From Spirochaetota bacterium (lineage in GTDB: Bacteria; Spirochaetota; Spirochaetia; DSM-27196; PWMO01), in assembly GCA_009908925.1 (NCBI GenBank), contig JAAAOH010000066.1, forward strand, positions 1 through 7,007: 7,007 nt of DNA, in the 5' to 3' direction. Made by a program: the position numbers and the translations under genes. Below the pieces are notes generated by a model. It saw only the letters and a list, made by a program, of their open reading frames with translations. It did not search any database and was not told the DNA's origin. Each line of letters opens with the position of its first letter. Positions within the stretch are counted from its first letter, which is position 1. Shown one piece after another: positions 1-5,379 of the stretch.

Positions 1-524
1 CGATGGAGCACCTCGGTCACCAGGGTATCCTTGCGGTCGACCTGGTCGAGGATCCTGGTTGCCAGCGTGAGCGCCGTCCCCGAGGGGCTGTCCTTCTTGT
101 GTTTGTGATGCGCCTCGTGGAGGAGCAGATCGTAGTCGGGAATGCGATTCACCAGGCGGGCCGCATCGGTGACGATCTTCATGAAGAGGTTCGCGCCGAT
201 TGAGAAATTCGCACCGATGAGGTATCCGATACCCGCCTCGGCGACCACGTCGCGCACCGCATCGAAGTCACCCGTCCAGCCGGTCGTCCCGACCACCGCC
301 GGCACGCCGGCCGCGGCGTATGCCCGCGCGTTCTCCAGCACCGATGCGCCGTCTGCGAACTCGATGACCACATCCGCATTCGCGAGGTTGCCCGCATTCG
401 GCCGGTCGTGGTCCGCGGCGTCGGAGTGTGGATCGATGCGGGCGACGATCTCGTGGCTGCGGCGCTCGAGCACACGCTCCACTTCGTGGCCCATGCGACC
501 GTATCCGCATATTACCGTTTTCAT
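1..524 (-). CDS. dapB: 4-hydroxy-tetrahydrodipicolinate reductase, C-terminus cut by the window edge
   Basis: This enzyme reduces hydroxy-tetrahydrodipicolinate to tetrahydrodipicolinate with NAD(P)H, in the diaminopimelate/lysine pathway in the cytoplasm. The first 174 codons are present and the 3' end lies outside the window. The nucleotide-binding loop GYGRMG is at residues 7-12, VVGTTGW at 77-83, GANFSIGAN at 104-112, and the family signature EAHHKHKKDSPSGTA at 137-151. By comparison with the E. coli enzyme, His139 is the catalytic histidine and Lys143 the substrate-binding lysine. The catalytic block comes about 20 residues earlier than in E. coli, so the Rossmann part is a short form. 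The ATG at 524 has an AGAGGG ribosome-binding site 8 bases upstream, just after the pta stop codon. The 15-base gap argues for co-transcription with pta. Family assignment is very secure; cofactor preference is not. Confidence 0.96.
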   Translation of the reverse strand, partial: MKTVICGYGRMGHEVERVLERRSHEIVARIDPHSDAADHDRPNAGNLANADVVIEFADGASVLENARAYAAAGVPAVVGTTGWTGDFDAVRDVVAEAGIGYLIGANFSIGANLFMKIVTDAARLVNRIPDYDLLLHEAHHKHKKDSPSGTALTLATRILDQVDRKDTLVTEVLH

Positions 525-539
525 GATGCAGTCCCTCTG

Positions 540-1532
540 TTATCCCTGGCAGAGCGTGGCGGCCGCGGTGTTCACGATGTCCTCGACGCTCGCGCCCCGA
601 GACAGGTCGCTCACCGGCTTCGCGAATCCCTGCAGGAAGGGACCGTAGGCTTCAGCCCCGCCGAGTCGCTGCACCAGTTTGTATCCGATGTTTCCGGCAT
701 TGAGGTCGGGAAAGACAAGGACGTTGGCCCGACCGGCAACCGGCGAGTCCGGCGCTTTCTTCTTGCCGACCCCCTCGACTACCGCCGCGTCGAGCTGCAG
801 CTCGCCGTCAACCGCAAGGTCGGGAGCCTTCTCCTTCACCAGAGCGAGCGCTTCGCGTACCTTCTCGACGAGCTCATGGTCGGCGGATCCCTTCGTGGAG
901 AAGGAGAGCATGGCTACAACGGGATCGGCCTCGAGGAAGATGCGGCAGGACTGTGCCGCCGAAATGGCTATCTCCGCGAGCTGCTCCGCGGTGGGGTCGG
1001 GAATTGTCGCGCAGTCGGAGAAGATCAGATGACCGTCGGCGCCCCACTTGGGATCCGGAGTCTTCATGACGAAGCATGAGGAGGCTGATTTCACTCCGGG
1101 CGATGTCTTGATGATAGTGAAGGAGGCGCGAAGCACGTCGGCGGTTGAGCTTTCCGCACCGGCCACCATGGCATCGGCATCTCCGAGACGGACCATCATC
1201 GCCCCCCACTTCAGCGGGTCGATGATTTCAGCCTTCGCCGTCTGCATGTCCATGCCCTTGTGCTTTCGCAGCTCATAGTACTCGGTTGCGTAGGTTTCGA
1301 GCTTTTCCGAGGATGCGGGATCGACCAGTGTCGCCGCGGAGATATCGGCACCTTCGTTCTTCGCCGCAGCCTGTACCTTGTCGGGTGCGCCGATGAGCGT
1401 CAGCGACGCGACCATCCCCTCACCCAACAGGGTTGCCGCCGCCTTAAGGGTGCGCGGCTCGAGGCCCTCCGGCAGGACGAGGTTGCGGGATAGCTCCTTT
1501 GCTTTGGCTTGCATGCGTTCTACGAAATCCAT
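540..1532 (-). CDS. pta: phosphate acetyltransferase (short form)
   Basis: Pta interconverts acetyl-CoA plus phosphate with acetyl phosphate plus CoA in the cytoplasm. It usually works with acetate kinase to make ATP during fermentation or to activate acetate. The 330-residue product matches the single-domain Pta (about 320-340 residues) without the N-terminal regulatory DRTGG-type domain of enteric Pta. Diagnostic stretches are NLVLPEG at 17-23, an arginine in VLRASF at 133-138, NVLVFPDLNAGNIGY at 270-284 and PVSDLSRGASVEDI at 306-319. Ser311 and Arg312 correspond to the catalytic Ser309/Arg310 described in the Methanosarcina enzyme. An in-frame ATG lies 24 bases further upstream, but the start at 1532 is preferred because AAGGAG lies six bases before it. 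It is the first gene of an operon with dapB. No acetate kinase gene is in the window. Confidence 0.96.
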   Translation of the reverse strand: MDFVERMQAKAKELSRNLVLPEGLEPRTLKAAATLLGEGMVASLTLIGAPDKVQAAAKNEGADISAATLVDPASSEKLETYATEYYELRKHKGMDMQTAKAEIIDPLKWGAMMVRLGDADAMVAGAESSTADVLRASFTIIKTSPGVKSASSCFVMKTPDPKWGADGHLIFSDCATIPDPTAEQLAEIAISAAQSCRIFLEADPVVAMLSFSTKGSADHELVEKVREALALVKEKAPDLAVDGELQLDAAVVEGVGKKKAPDSPVAGRANVLVFPDLNAGNIGYKLVQRLGGAEAYGPFLQGFAKPVSDLSRGASVEDIVNTAAATLCQG

Positions 1533-1559
1533 GTACCGCTCCTTGGCTGTTTGCAATCA

Positions 1560-1588
1560 ATCATAGCAAGTTTCGGCGGGTCTATAAA
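1560..1588 (-). promoter_or_regulatory. sigma70-type promoter of pta-dapB
   Basis: Read on the minus strand, a -10 hexamer TATGAT (1560-1565) and a -35-like TTTATA (1583-1588) are separated by 17 bases. The -10 differs from TATAAT at one position and the -35 matches TTGACA at four of six. The predicted start near 1553 gives a leader of about 20 bases that contains the AAGGAG ribosome-binding site of pta. Confidence 0.6.
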
Positions 1589-1638
1589 GTGGCACAGACC
1601 GCGTGGCGGCGTCACCGCGGGGTCAGGGCGTGGCCGCG

Positions 1639-1667
1639 TTGCGCGCAGGCGCGAAAACCGCTACTAT
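1639..1667 (+). promoter_or_regulatory. sigma70-type promoter giving a leaderless tyrA mRNA
   Basis: TTGCGC (1639-1644) and TACTAT (1662-1667) are separated by exactly 17 bases. The A of the tyrA ATG is the eighth base after the -10 box, where transcription normally starts, and no Shine-Dalgarno sequence precedes the ATG. The pairing therefore predicts a leaderless or near-leaderless transcript. The pta promoter lies back-to-back about 50 bases away. Confidence 0.5.
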
Positions 1668-1674
1668 CTCGCCC

Positions 1675-2397
1675 ATGCAAGTCGGTGTATACGGTCTCGG
1701 ACGCTTCGGCTCTTTCTGGGCGGAGGTCCTCGCACAGCACTTCCAGGTGAAGGCATACAATCGCAATCCGGAGCGCACTACCCCGGAGGGCGTGGAGCGC
1801 GTCTCCCTTGCCGAGCTCGGTGAGTGCGATACAATCTTTCTCTGCGTGGCGATATCGGCCATGGAGCCGGTGGTGCGCGAGCTCGCTCCGTACCTCGGAG
1901 CCGGCAACACGCTCGTTGATACCTGCTCGGTCAAGGTCTACCCGGTCGAGGTGATGCGCCGCCACGTCCCCGAGAACGTCGGCATTCTCGCCACCCACCC
2001 GATGTTCGGTCCGGACTCCGCCGGGGACGGCCTTGCCGGCCTGCCCCTGATCTACTGGCCGGAGCGCCTCGACGAGGAGACCGCAGCTCATTGGGTGGAC
2101 TGGTTCGGTCGGATCGGGCTGCGAACCATTCGGATGAGCCCCGACGAGCACGACCACGAGGCTGCCTACACCCAGGGCATCACCCACTTCATCGGTCGGG
2201 TTCTCGACGACCTCTCGGTTCAACCGAGCCCGATCGGCACCATGGGCTATCGGAAAATACTCGAAGTCGTGGAGCAGACCTGCAATGACCCGGTGCAGCT
2301 CTTCCTCGACCTGCAGCGCTACAATCCCTACACCACGGAGATGCGCGCCAAGCTCAAGGCATCGCTCGAGCGCGTTCTCGCCCAGTTCGAAGAGTAG
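1675..2397 (+). CDS. tyrA: prephenate/arogenate dehydrogenase (TyrA family, short form)
   Basis: TyrA-family enzymes oxidatively decarboxylate prephenate or arogenate in tyrosine synthesis, using NAD(P)+. The 240-residue product starts with a Rossmann fold: GLGRFG at 7-12 and strand-2 end YNRNP at 28-32. Then come VDTCSVK at 81-87, THPMFGPDSAG at 107-117 with the presumed catalytic His108, and THFIGR at 170-175, where TyrA proteins have a conserved histidine in the dimerisation/substrate domain. THPMFGP followed by Ser and Gly resembles plant arogenate dehydrogenases more than the HPMAG form of many bacterial enzymes. No ACT or chorismate mutase domain is present, and the protein is shorter than the usual 280-300 residues. 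The ATG at 1675 puts the glycine loop at the correct distance from the N-terminus; an upstream GTG at 1603 would add 24 residues with no family resemblance. It appears monocistronic. Substrate choice is open. Confidence 0.88.
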   Translation: MQVGVYGLGRFGSFWAEVLAQHFQVKAYNRNPERTTPEGVERVSLAELGECDTIFLCVAISAMEPVVRELAPYLGAGNTLVDTCSVKVYPVEVMRRHVPENVGILATHPMFGPDSAGDGLAGLPLIYWPERLDEETAAHWVDWFGRIGLRTIRMSPDEHDHEAAYTQGITHFIGRVLDDLSVQPSPIGTMGYRKILEVVEQTCNDPVQLFLDLQRYNPYTTEMRAKLKASLERVLAQFEE

Positions 2398-2410
2398 GGA
2401 ATGCGGCACG

Positions 2411-2456
2411 GGCGCGCGTGCGTACCGGCGTGATGCGGGCGCCTGCCGCGCGCGCC
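2411..2456. terminator. GC-rich inverted repeat between convergent genes, possible bidirectional terminator
   Basis: GGCGCGCG (2411-2418) is perfectly complementary to CGCGCGCC (2449-2456), giving an eight-pair GC stem around a 30-base loop. It lies between the stops of tyrA and the convergent exported-protein gene. There is no T-tract on either side, so it is not a classical intrinsic terminator. Its position is the main argument for a termination role. Confidence 0.3.
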
Positions 2457-2458
2457 GC

Positions 2459-3358
2459 TCATCTCATGTGCAGAAGGACCCCGACCGAGGAGAGCAGATA
2501 GGGCTCGACCTCCCGATCGAGCCAGGCGTCGGTAAGACGCTCGATGCGATAGTATACCGAAAGCGACCCCGCAGCGCCCGGCGAGCGGTAGCCGACGGCA
2601 GCCGCCCAGTCCACCGCGGGGGAGTCAATTCCCTCCACGTTCGTTCCCTCGGTTTCCCTGAAAATGAGCGATACATACCCGTCGACGAAGAGCGACCCGT
2701 ATTGGACATACGAGACCGGCTCGAGATGGAGCCCGCCGGTGACGCGTCCGCGATCGACGAAGGCAGCGCTCTCGACGAAGAGCGAGGGCACGTTGATCTC
2801 GCCCTCGAGGTTCACACGAAGGTGGGAGGAGAGCCCCGGGTGCTGCCACTCGAGAACCGGCGCATCGTACGAGGCGCCGGCCATCAGTGCGTCATGTATG
2901 GGTGTGCGTCCGGCCCCGCCGTCGACCTCGTGTGTGCAGTCATGCCGCCAGCCGCCGTAGACCACGACCGGGTCGATCCGATAGGAGGCAAGCAACCGCA
3001 GATCGGTGGTGAGGTGCCTCGGTGAGAAGGCGAGGGGATTGGTGTACTCCTCGAGATGCCGCGCCTGGTAGAGCATGCGGACCGTGCCGCTCACCGCAAA
3101 TCGCGGGGCAGCATACAGGTCCGCCCGTGCTCCGAGCTCAAAGTCCGTCCCGAACTCCGGCGTTTCGTCGCGGTCGGTGTACCAGCGGTAGTCGGCCCAG
3201 GTTTGGCTGCCGGCAAGGAAGGCACGGTCGGCGGTAAACGGAAGCGTCGGGGCCACCGGAGGAAGCCGCAATACCTCGGCGTAAGCGCCTGTTATCGAGG
3301 CAAGCAGCAGAAAACCCACCACCCCGATGCGGAACGATGGACGTGTATGCATCGACAT
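2459..3358 (-). CDS. exported protein of unknown function, probable outer-membrane or periplasmic beta-rich protein
   Basis: I do not recognise the family. The 299-residue product from ATG 3358 begins with a convincing signal peptide: basic start, hydrophobic core IGVVGFLLLASI at 11-22, and a likely cleavage after AYA at 25-27. The mature part is rich in alternating polar and hydrophobic or aromatic stretches typical of beta-barrels, for example FELGARADLYAA at 73-84, VVVYGGWRH at 131-139, LFVDGYVSLIF at 223-233 and GSLSVYYRIE at 264-273. The end, VGVLLHMR, lacks the terminal aromatic residue of classical barrels. A notable segment GWRHDCTHEVDGG (136-148) holds two histidines and two acidic residues and could be a metal or active-site loop, but that is speculation. 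Upstream in-frame ATGs exist; the one at 3442 has a fair GAGGA site but would put 28 polar residues before the signal peptide. It is monocistronic and divergent from the bactofilin gene. Confidence 0.75.
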   Translation of the reverse strand: MSMHTRPSFRIGVVGFLLLASITGAYAEVLRLPPVAPTLPFTADRAFLAGSQTWADYRWYTDRDETPEFGTDFELGARADLYAAPRFAVSGTVRMLYQARHLEEYTNPLAFSPRHLTTDLRLLASYRIDPVVVYGGWRHDCTHEVDGGAGRTPIHDALMAGASYDAPVLEWQHPGLSSHLRVNLEGEINVPSLFVESAAFVDRGRVTGGLHLEPVSYVQYGSLFVDGYVSLIFRETEGTNVEGIDSPAVDWAAAVGYRSPGAAGSLSVYYRIERLTDAWLDREVEPYLLSSVGVLLHMR

Positions 3359-3364
3359 GACCGG

Positions 3365-3393
3365 ATCGTAGCACTCTGCGGCGACGTGCACAA
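3365..3393 (-). promoter_or_regulatory. promoter of the exported-protein gene, leaderless type
   Basis: On the minus strand, TTGTGC (3388-3393) and TACGAT (3365-3370) are 17 bases apart. The ATG at 3358 begins seven bases after the -10 box, where transcription should start, and there is no ribosome-binding site. This supports the start chosen for the gene and repeats the arrangement seen at tyrA. Confidence 0.45.
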
Positions 3394-3459
3394 CTTCGAT
3401 GCGACCCGATTCGGGCGTCATCTCGGTATTATGCCCGTTCATTCGCCGTTCCTCACAGG

Positions 3460-3488
3460 TTGACACCCCCCGCCCCCGGTGCTACGTT
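3460..3488 (+). promoter_or_regulatory. sigma70-type promoter of the bactofilin-TPR operon, with a C-rich spacer
   Basis: A perfect TTGACA (3460-3465) is followed, after exactly 17 bases, by TACGTT (3483-3488). The spacer opens with six C, one G and five C (3466-3477). The predicted start near 3495 leaves a leader of only about ten bases before ATG 3505, and there is no Shine-Dalgarno sequence. Confidence 0.6.
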
Positions 3489-3504
3489 TTCACCCAATCA
3501 CGCT

Positions 3505-3888
3505 ATGGCAAATCTGCGCATTAAGAGTATAGACGAGGCGGATATCGACACGGTTCTCTCCGAAGACATTGAGTTCGAGGGAGAGCTGGTGTTTCACGAT
3601 CCGCTGCTCATAAAAGGGACCTTCAGCGGGGAGATTCGCTCATCCGGCGATCTCTTCATCAACGAAACTGCGAATGTCGATGCCAAGATCGAGGCGCAGA
3701 CGGTGTCGGTGAAGGGGCGCGTGACGGGCGACGTTCAGGCCCACACGAGACTCGAGCTCTTCGAAACGGCCCGCATCACCGGTAACATCCGCACGCCCGA
3801 TCTGTTTGTGCAGAGCGGCTGCCTCATAAACGGCACCTGTCGCATGGGTCCGGAAGAGGCGCATGCAGCAGGAGACGGCAATGCGTAG
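3505..3888 (+). CDS. bactofilin (polymer-forming cytoskeletal protein, DUF583)
   Basis: Bactofilins polymerise without nucleotide into filaments, usually on the inner face of the cytoplasmic membrane, and help set cell shape, peptidoglycan synthesis sites or appendage placement. The 127-residue product has the short disordered N-terminus and right-handed beta-helix core expected. Repeats of about 17-20 residues are visible, each with a valine/isoleucine-rich strand and a glycine turn: LIKGTFSGEI at 35-44, VSVKGRVTGDV at 67-77, ARITGNI at 89-95 and LINGTCRM at 107-114. The family motif of a hydrophobic residue, x, G and a further strand recurs throughout. An upstream TTG at 3460 is inside the promoter, so ATG 3505 is used. 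The last 8 bases overlap the next gene, implying translational coupling. In helical bacteria bactofilins affect cell curvature; whether this one does is inference. Confidence 0.92.
   Translation: MANLRIKSIDEADIDTVLSEDIEFEGELVFHDPLLIKGTFSGEIRSSGDLFINETANVDAKIEAQTVSVKGRVTGDVQAHTRLELFETARITGNIRTPDLFVQSGCLINGTCRMGPEEAHAAGDGNA
3870..3874 (+). promoter_or_regulatory. ribosome-binding site that fixes the start of the TPR gene
   Basis: AGGAG lies six bases before ATG 3881, inside the end of the bactofilin gene. It decides against the earlier in-frame ATG at 3863, which has no such site and would place six polar residues before the signal sequence. Confidence 0.75.
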
Positions 3889-4501
3889 GCTCTGCCTGGT
3901 TTTCACCCTTCTAATCGTTGCGGGGCCCCTGTGGACGCAGCAGCGACAAGACGCCCTGGAGCTGTATCGAAACCGGAACTTCGAAGCCGCGATCGAGGTC
4001 ACGCTCCAGGAGATCGAGGAACAGCCGCGCAACATGGATGCCTACACCGTGCTCGGCTGGAGCCTCCTTGCGCTCAATCGCTATGAGGACGCGCTGCAGT
4101 ACGGGCTTCGGGCTCTCGAGATCTCGCGGTTCGACTCCCGCATCATCCATATCGTCGCCGAGTCCCATTATTTCCTCGGAAACTACCTCGACGCCCTCGG
4201 ATACTTCGAGGAATACATCGCGGTCGCGCCGACCGGCAATCTCGTCGATCAGGTCTACTTCGCAATGGGCGAGATCTTCCTGCGCTTCGGCGAGTATCAT
4301 CATGCCGACGCCGCCCTGTCGACTGCCGTGTATCTTGACGGGAATATCGCCTCGTGGTGGAGCCGCCTGGGGTTTGCCCGCGAGCAGGCCGAGGACTACG
4401 AGTATGCCCTCGATGCCTACGACAGAGCCCTGCAGCTGAACCCGAACCTCGCAGAGGCAGCGCGGGGTCGGGAGCGGGTGCAGGCGCAGCTCGCCGGATA
4501 G
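3881..4501 (+). CDS. exported or membrane-anchored tetratricopeptide-repeat protein
   Basis: TPR repeats are helix-turn-helix units that bind partner proteins. The 206-residue product starts with a basic residue pair and a hydrophobic stretch (LCLVFTLLIVAGPLW, 4-18), a signal peptide or N-terminal anchor. No clear AxA cleavage site and no lipobox are seen. About five TPRs follow: near 22-50, 51-84 (AYTVLGWSLLALNRYEDAL), 85-118 (VAESHYFLGNYLDALGYFEE), 122-155 (VYFAMGEIFLRFGEYHHAD) and 156-189 (WSRLGFAREQAEDYEYALDAYDRALQLNP). They carry the usual W/L-G-Y-A-P pattern, and the repeats fill nearly the whole protein. The 8-base overlap with the bactofilin gene suggests joint function in morphogenesis. 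The TPR domain would be outside the cytoplasmic membrane if exported, while bactofilin is inside, so contact would need a membrane partner. The specific partner is unknown. Confidence 0.88.
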   Translation: MRRLCLVFTLLIVAGPLWTQQRQDALELYRNRNFEAAIEVTLQEIEEQPRNMDAYTVLGWSLLALNRYEDALQYGLRALEISRFDSRIIHIVAESHYFLGNYLDALGYFEEYIAVAPTGNLVDQVYFAMGEIFLRFGEYHHADAALSTAVYLDGNIASWWSRLGFAREQAEDYEYALDAYDRALQLNPNLAEAARGRERVQAQLAG

Positions 4502-4530
4502 GCGCAGACGTCGGTAGCAGCCACGTTGCG

Positions 4531-4561
4531 CTGCCGGGAGGCTGCGCCCGGGCCGCGGCAG
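4531..4561 (+). terminator. GC-rich inverted repeats after the TPR gene, possible weak terminator
   Basis: Two alternative stems occur in the gap after the TPR stop: CTGCCG (4531-4536) with CGGCAG (4556-4561), and CCGGG (4534-4538) with CCCGG (4547-4551). No T-tract follows directly, so termination here would need Rho or be partial. The rest of the 4502-4689 gap holds the next promoter and leader and no gene that I can support. Confidence 0.3.
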
Positions 4562-4599
4562 GCCGCTATCCTTGTTATCTCCATAATGTCTTTTCTCGC

Positions 4600-4627
4600 T
4601 TGGAACACACGCCGTCTGTGCTATACT
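4600..4627 (+). promoter_or_regulatory. promoter of the lipoprotein-barrel operon
   Basis: TTGGAA (4600-4605) and TATACT (4622-4627) are separated by 16 bases. The -10 matches TATAAT at five of six positions and the -35 matches at four of six. The predicted transcription start is about 4634, which coincides with the first base of a stem-loop. Confidence 0.6.
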
Positions 4628-4633
4628 GTGGCA

Positions 4634-4650
4634 GGGAGGCGTCGCCTCTC
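4634..4650 (+). promoter_or_regulatory. stem-loop at the predicted 5' end of the lipoprotein mRNA
   Basis: GGGAGGC (4634-4640) and GCCTCTC (4644-4650) pair over seven positions, one of them a G-T (G-U) wobble, around the three-base loop GTC. The stem begins at the transcription start predicted from the promoter and lies about 40 bases before the start codon. A 5'-terminal stem of this kind typically slows RNA decay. A regulatory role in this organism is inference. Confidence 0.45.
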
Positions 4651-4689
4651 ACTTATATCTGCGGCACTTCGTGTCGATAGGACTAGCGT

Positions 4690-5334
4690 ATGTCTCGTGC
4701 AAAGACCCTTCTGCTGGGTACGGTGACACTACTGCTGCTTGCCGGTTGCGAGCAGTTCTTCACCAATAATCTCTTCTCGGGGTTGCAGCGCGACCCCTCG
4801 AATCTCCCGTTCGAGCAGCAGGTTGCCTACGCCGAGAGCGCGCTGAACTCCGGCGACAAGGACGCCATGGCCGACGCGTACGACGCGCTCTCTGATTCAC
4901 TCGATGACCGCAACAACAAGGATGCCGATCTCAACAGCCTGGCCGCAGAGCTTGCGATCGGCGCTTCGGGGCTGACCGACACCGTGCCGGAGCTGGCCGA
5001 CGCGGCCATTAACGGGAATTTTTCGAATCAGACCGAGCTGGCCAACGCCATCAACGACGAACTCGACGATGTGGACTACACCTATATCGATGAAGCCAAA
5101 AAGCAGCTGGACGCGATCAAGGCAAACGGCGGAGAGGTCAGTGCGGAACAGTACCTGTTCGTGGCGACGGGCCTTATCATGAAAGAGGGAGAGAACGCCG
5201 GTGGAGTCGAAAACCTGGATGGCACGGCCGGAAACGGTCAGGAGTCCAGCGACTTCATCGATGATGCGATTGCAGATCTGCAGGCACGGGGCGATAGCTC
5301 CGATCTGCTCGACGAGTTGGCGACACTGTACTAG
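4690..5334 (+). CDS. acidic lipoprotein of unknown function
   Basis: I do not recognise the family. The 214-residue precursor has a textbook lipoprotein signal: a basic N-terminus (SRAK), the hydrophobic core TLLLGTVTLLLL and the lipobox LLAGC, with Cys20 as the lipid-modified residue. The mature protein is strongly acidic and mostly helical in appearance, with many Asp/Asn/Ala/Leu stretches: AYAESALNSGDKDAMADAY near 48-66, DALSDSLDDRNNKDADLNSL near 67-86 and IDEAKKQLDAIKANGGEVS near 136-154. These could be helical hairpins of a small solenoid, but the repeats are too irregular to name. An AGGA ribosome-binding site is 7 bases before ATG 4690. The next gene, for an outer-membrane barrel protein, begins 45 bases after the stop with no terminator between them. 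A joint role at the outer membrane, for example as an accessory subunit of the barrel, is plausible but unproven. Confidence 0.88.
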   Translation: MSRAKTLLLGTVTLLLLAGCEQFFTNNLFSGLQRDPSNLPFEQQVAYAESALNSGDKDAMADAYDALSDSLDDRNNKDADLNSLAAELAIGASGLTDTVPELADAAINGNFSNQTELANAINDELDDVDYTYIDEAKKQLDAIKANGGEVSAEQYLFVATGLIMKEGENAGGVENLDGTAGNGQESSDFIDDAIADLQARGDSSDLLDELATLY

Positions 5335-5379
5335 TCGTGCCGAAAGCTGAAAGGACAATCGTGTGAGCAAGGAGACCAA

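Noticed and set aside
408..1079. 223-codon open frame on the plus strand across the pta 3' end and the dapB 5' end
   Set aside because: It lies opposite two secure genes; its product resembles no family and arises from the codon bias of the opposite strand.
1612..2409. 265-codon open frame on the minus strand opposite tyrA
   Set aside because: It is a mirror of a recognised gene in GC-rich DNA, has no family motif and no ribosome-binding site, and its start lies beyond the tyrA stop.
2285..3025. 246-codon plus-strand frame crossing the tyrA end and the exported-protein gene
   Set aside because: The product is Arg/Ser-rich without motifs. The minus-strand gene there has a signal peptide, a promoter and barrel-like strands.
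3056..3463. 135-codon plus-strand frame upstream of bactofilin
   Set aside because: It is antisense to the exported-protein gene and its promoter region, and ends inside the bactofilin promoter; no start signal was found.
3359..3466. Longer N-terminus for the exported-protein gene, starting at 3466 or 3442
   Set aside because: It would add 28-36 polar residues before a good signal peptide and would place the predicted promoter inside the coding region. The GAGGA site before 3442 keeps this open at low probability.
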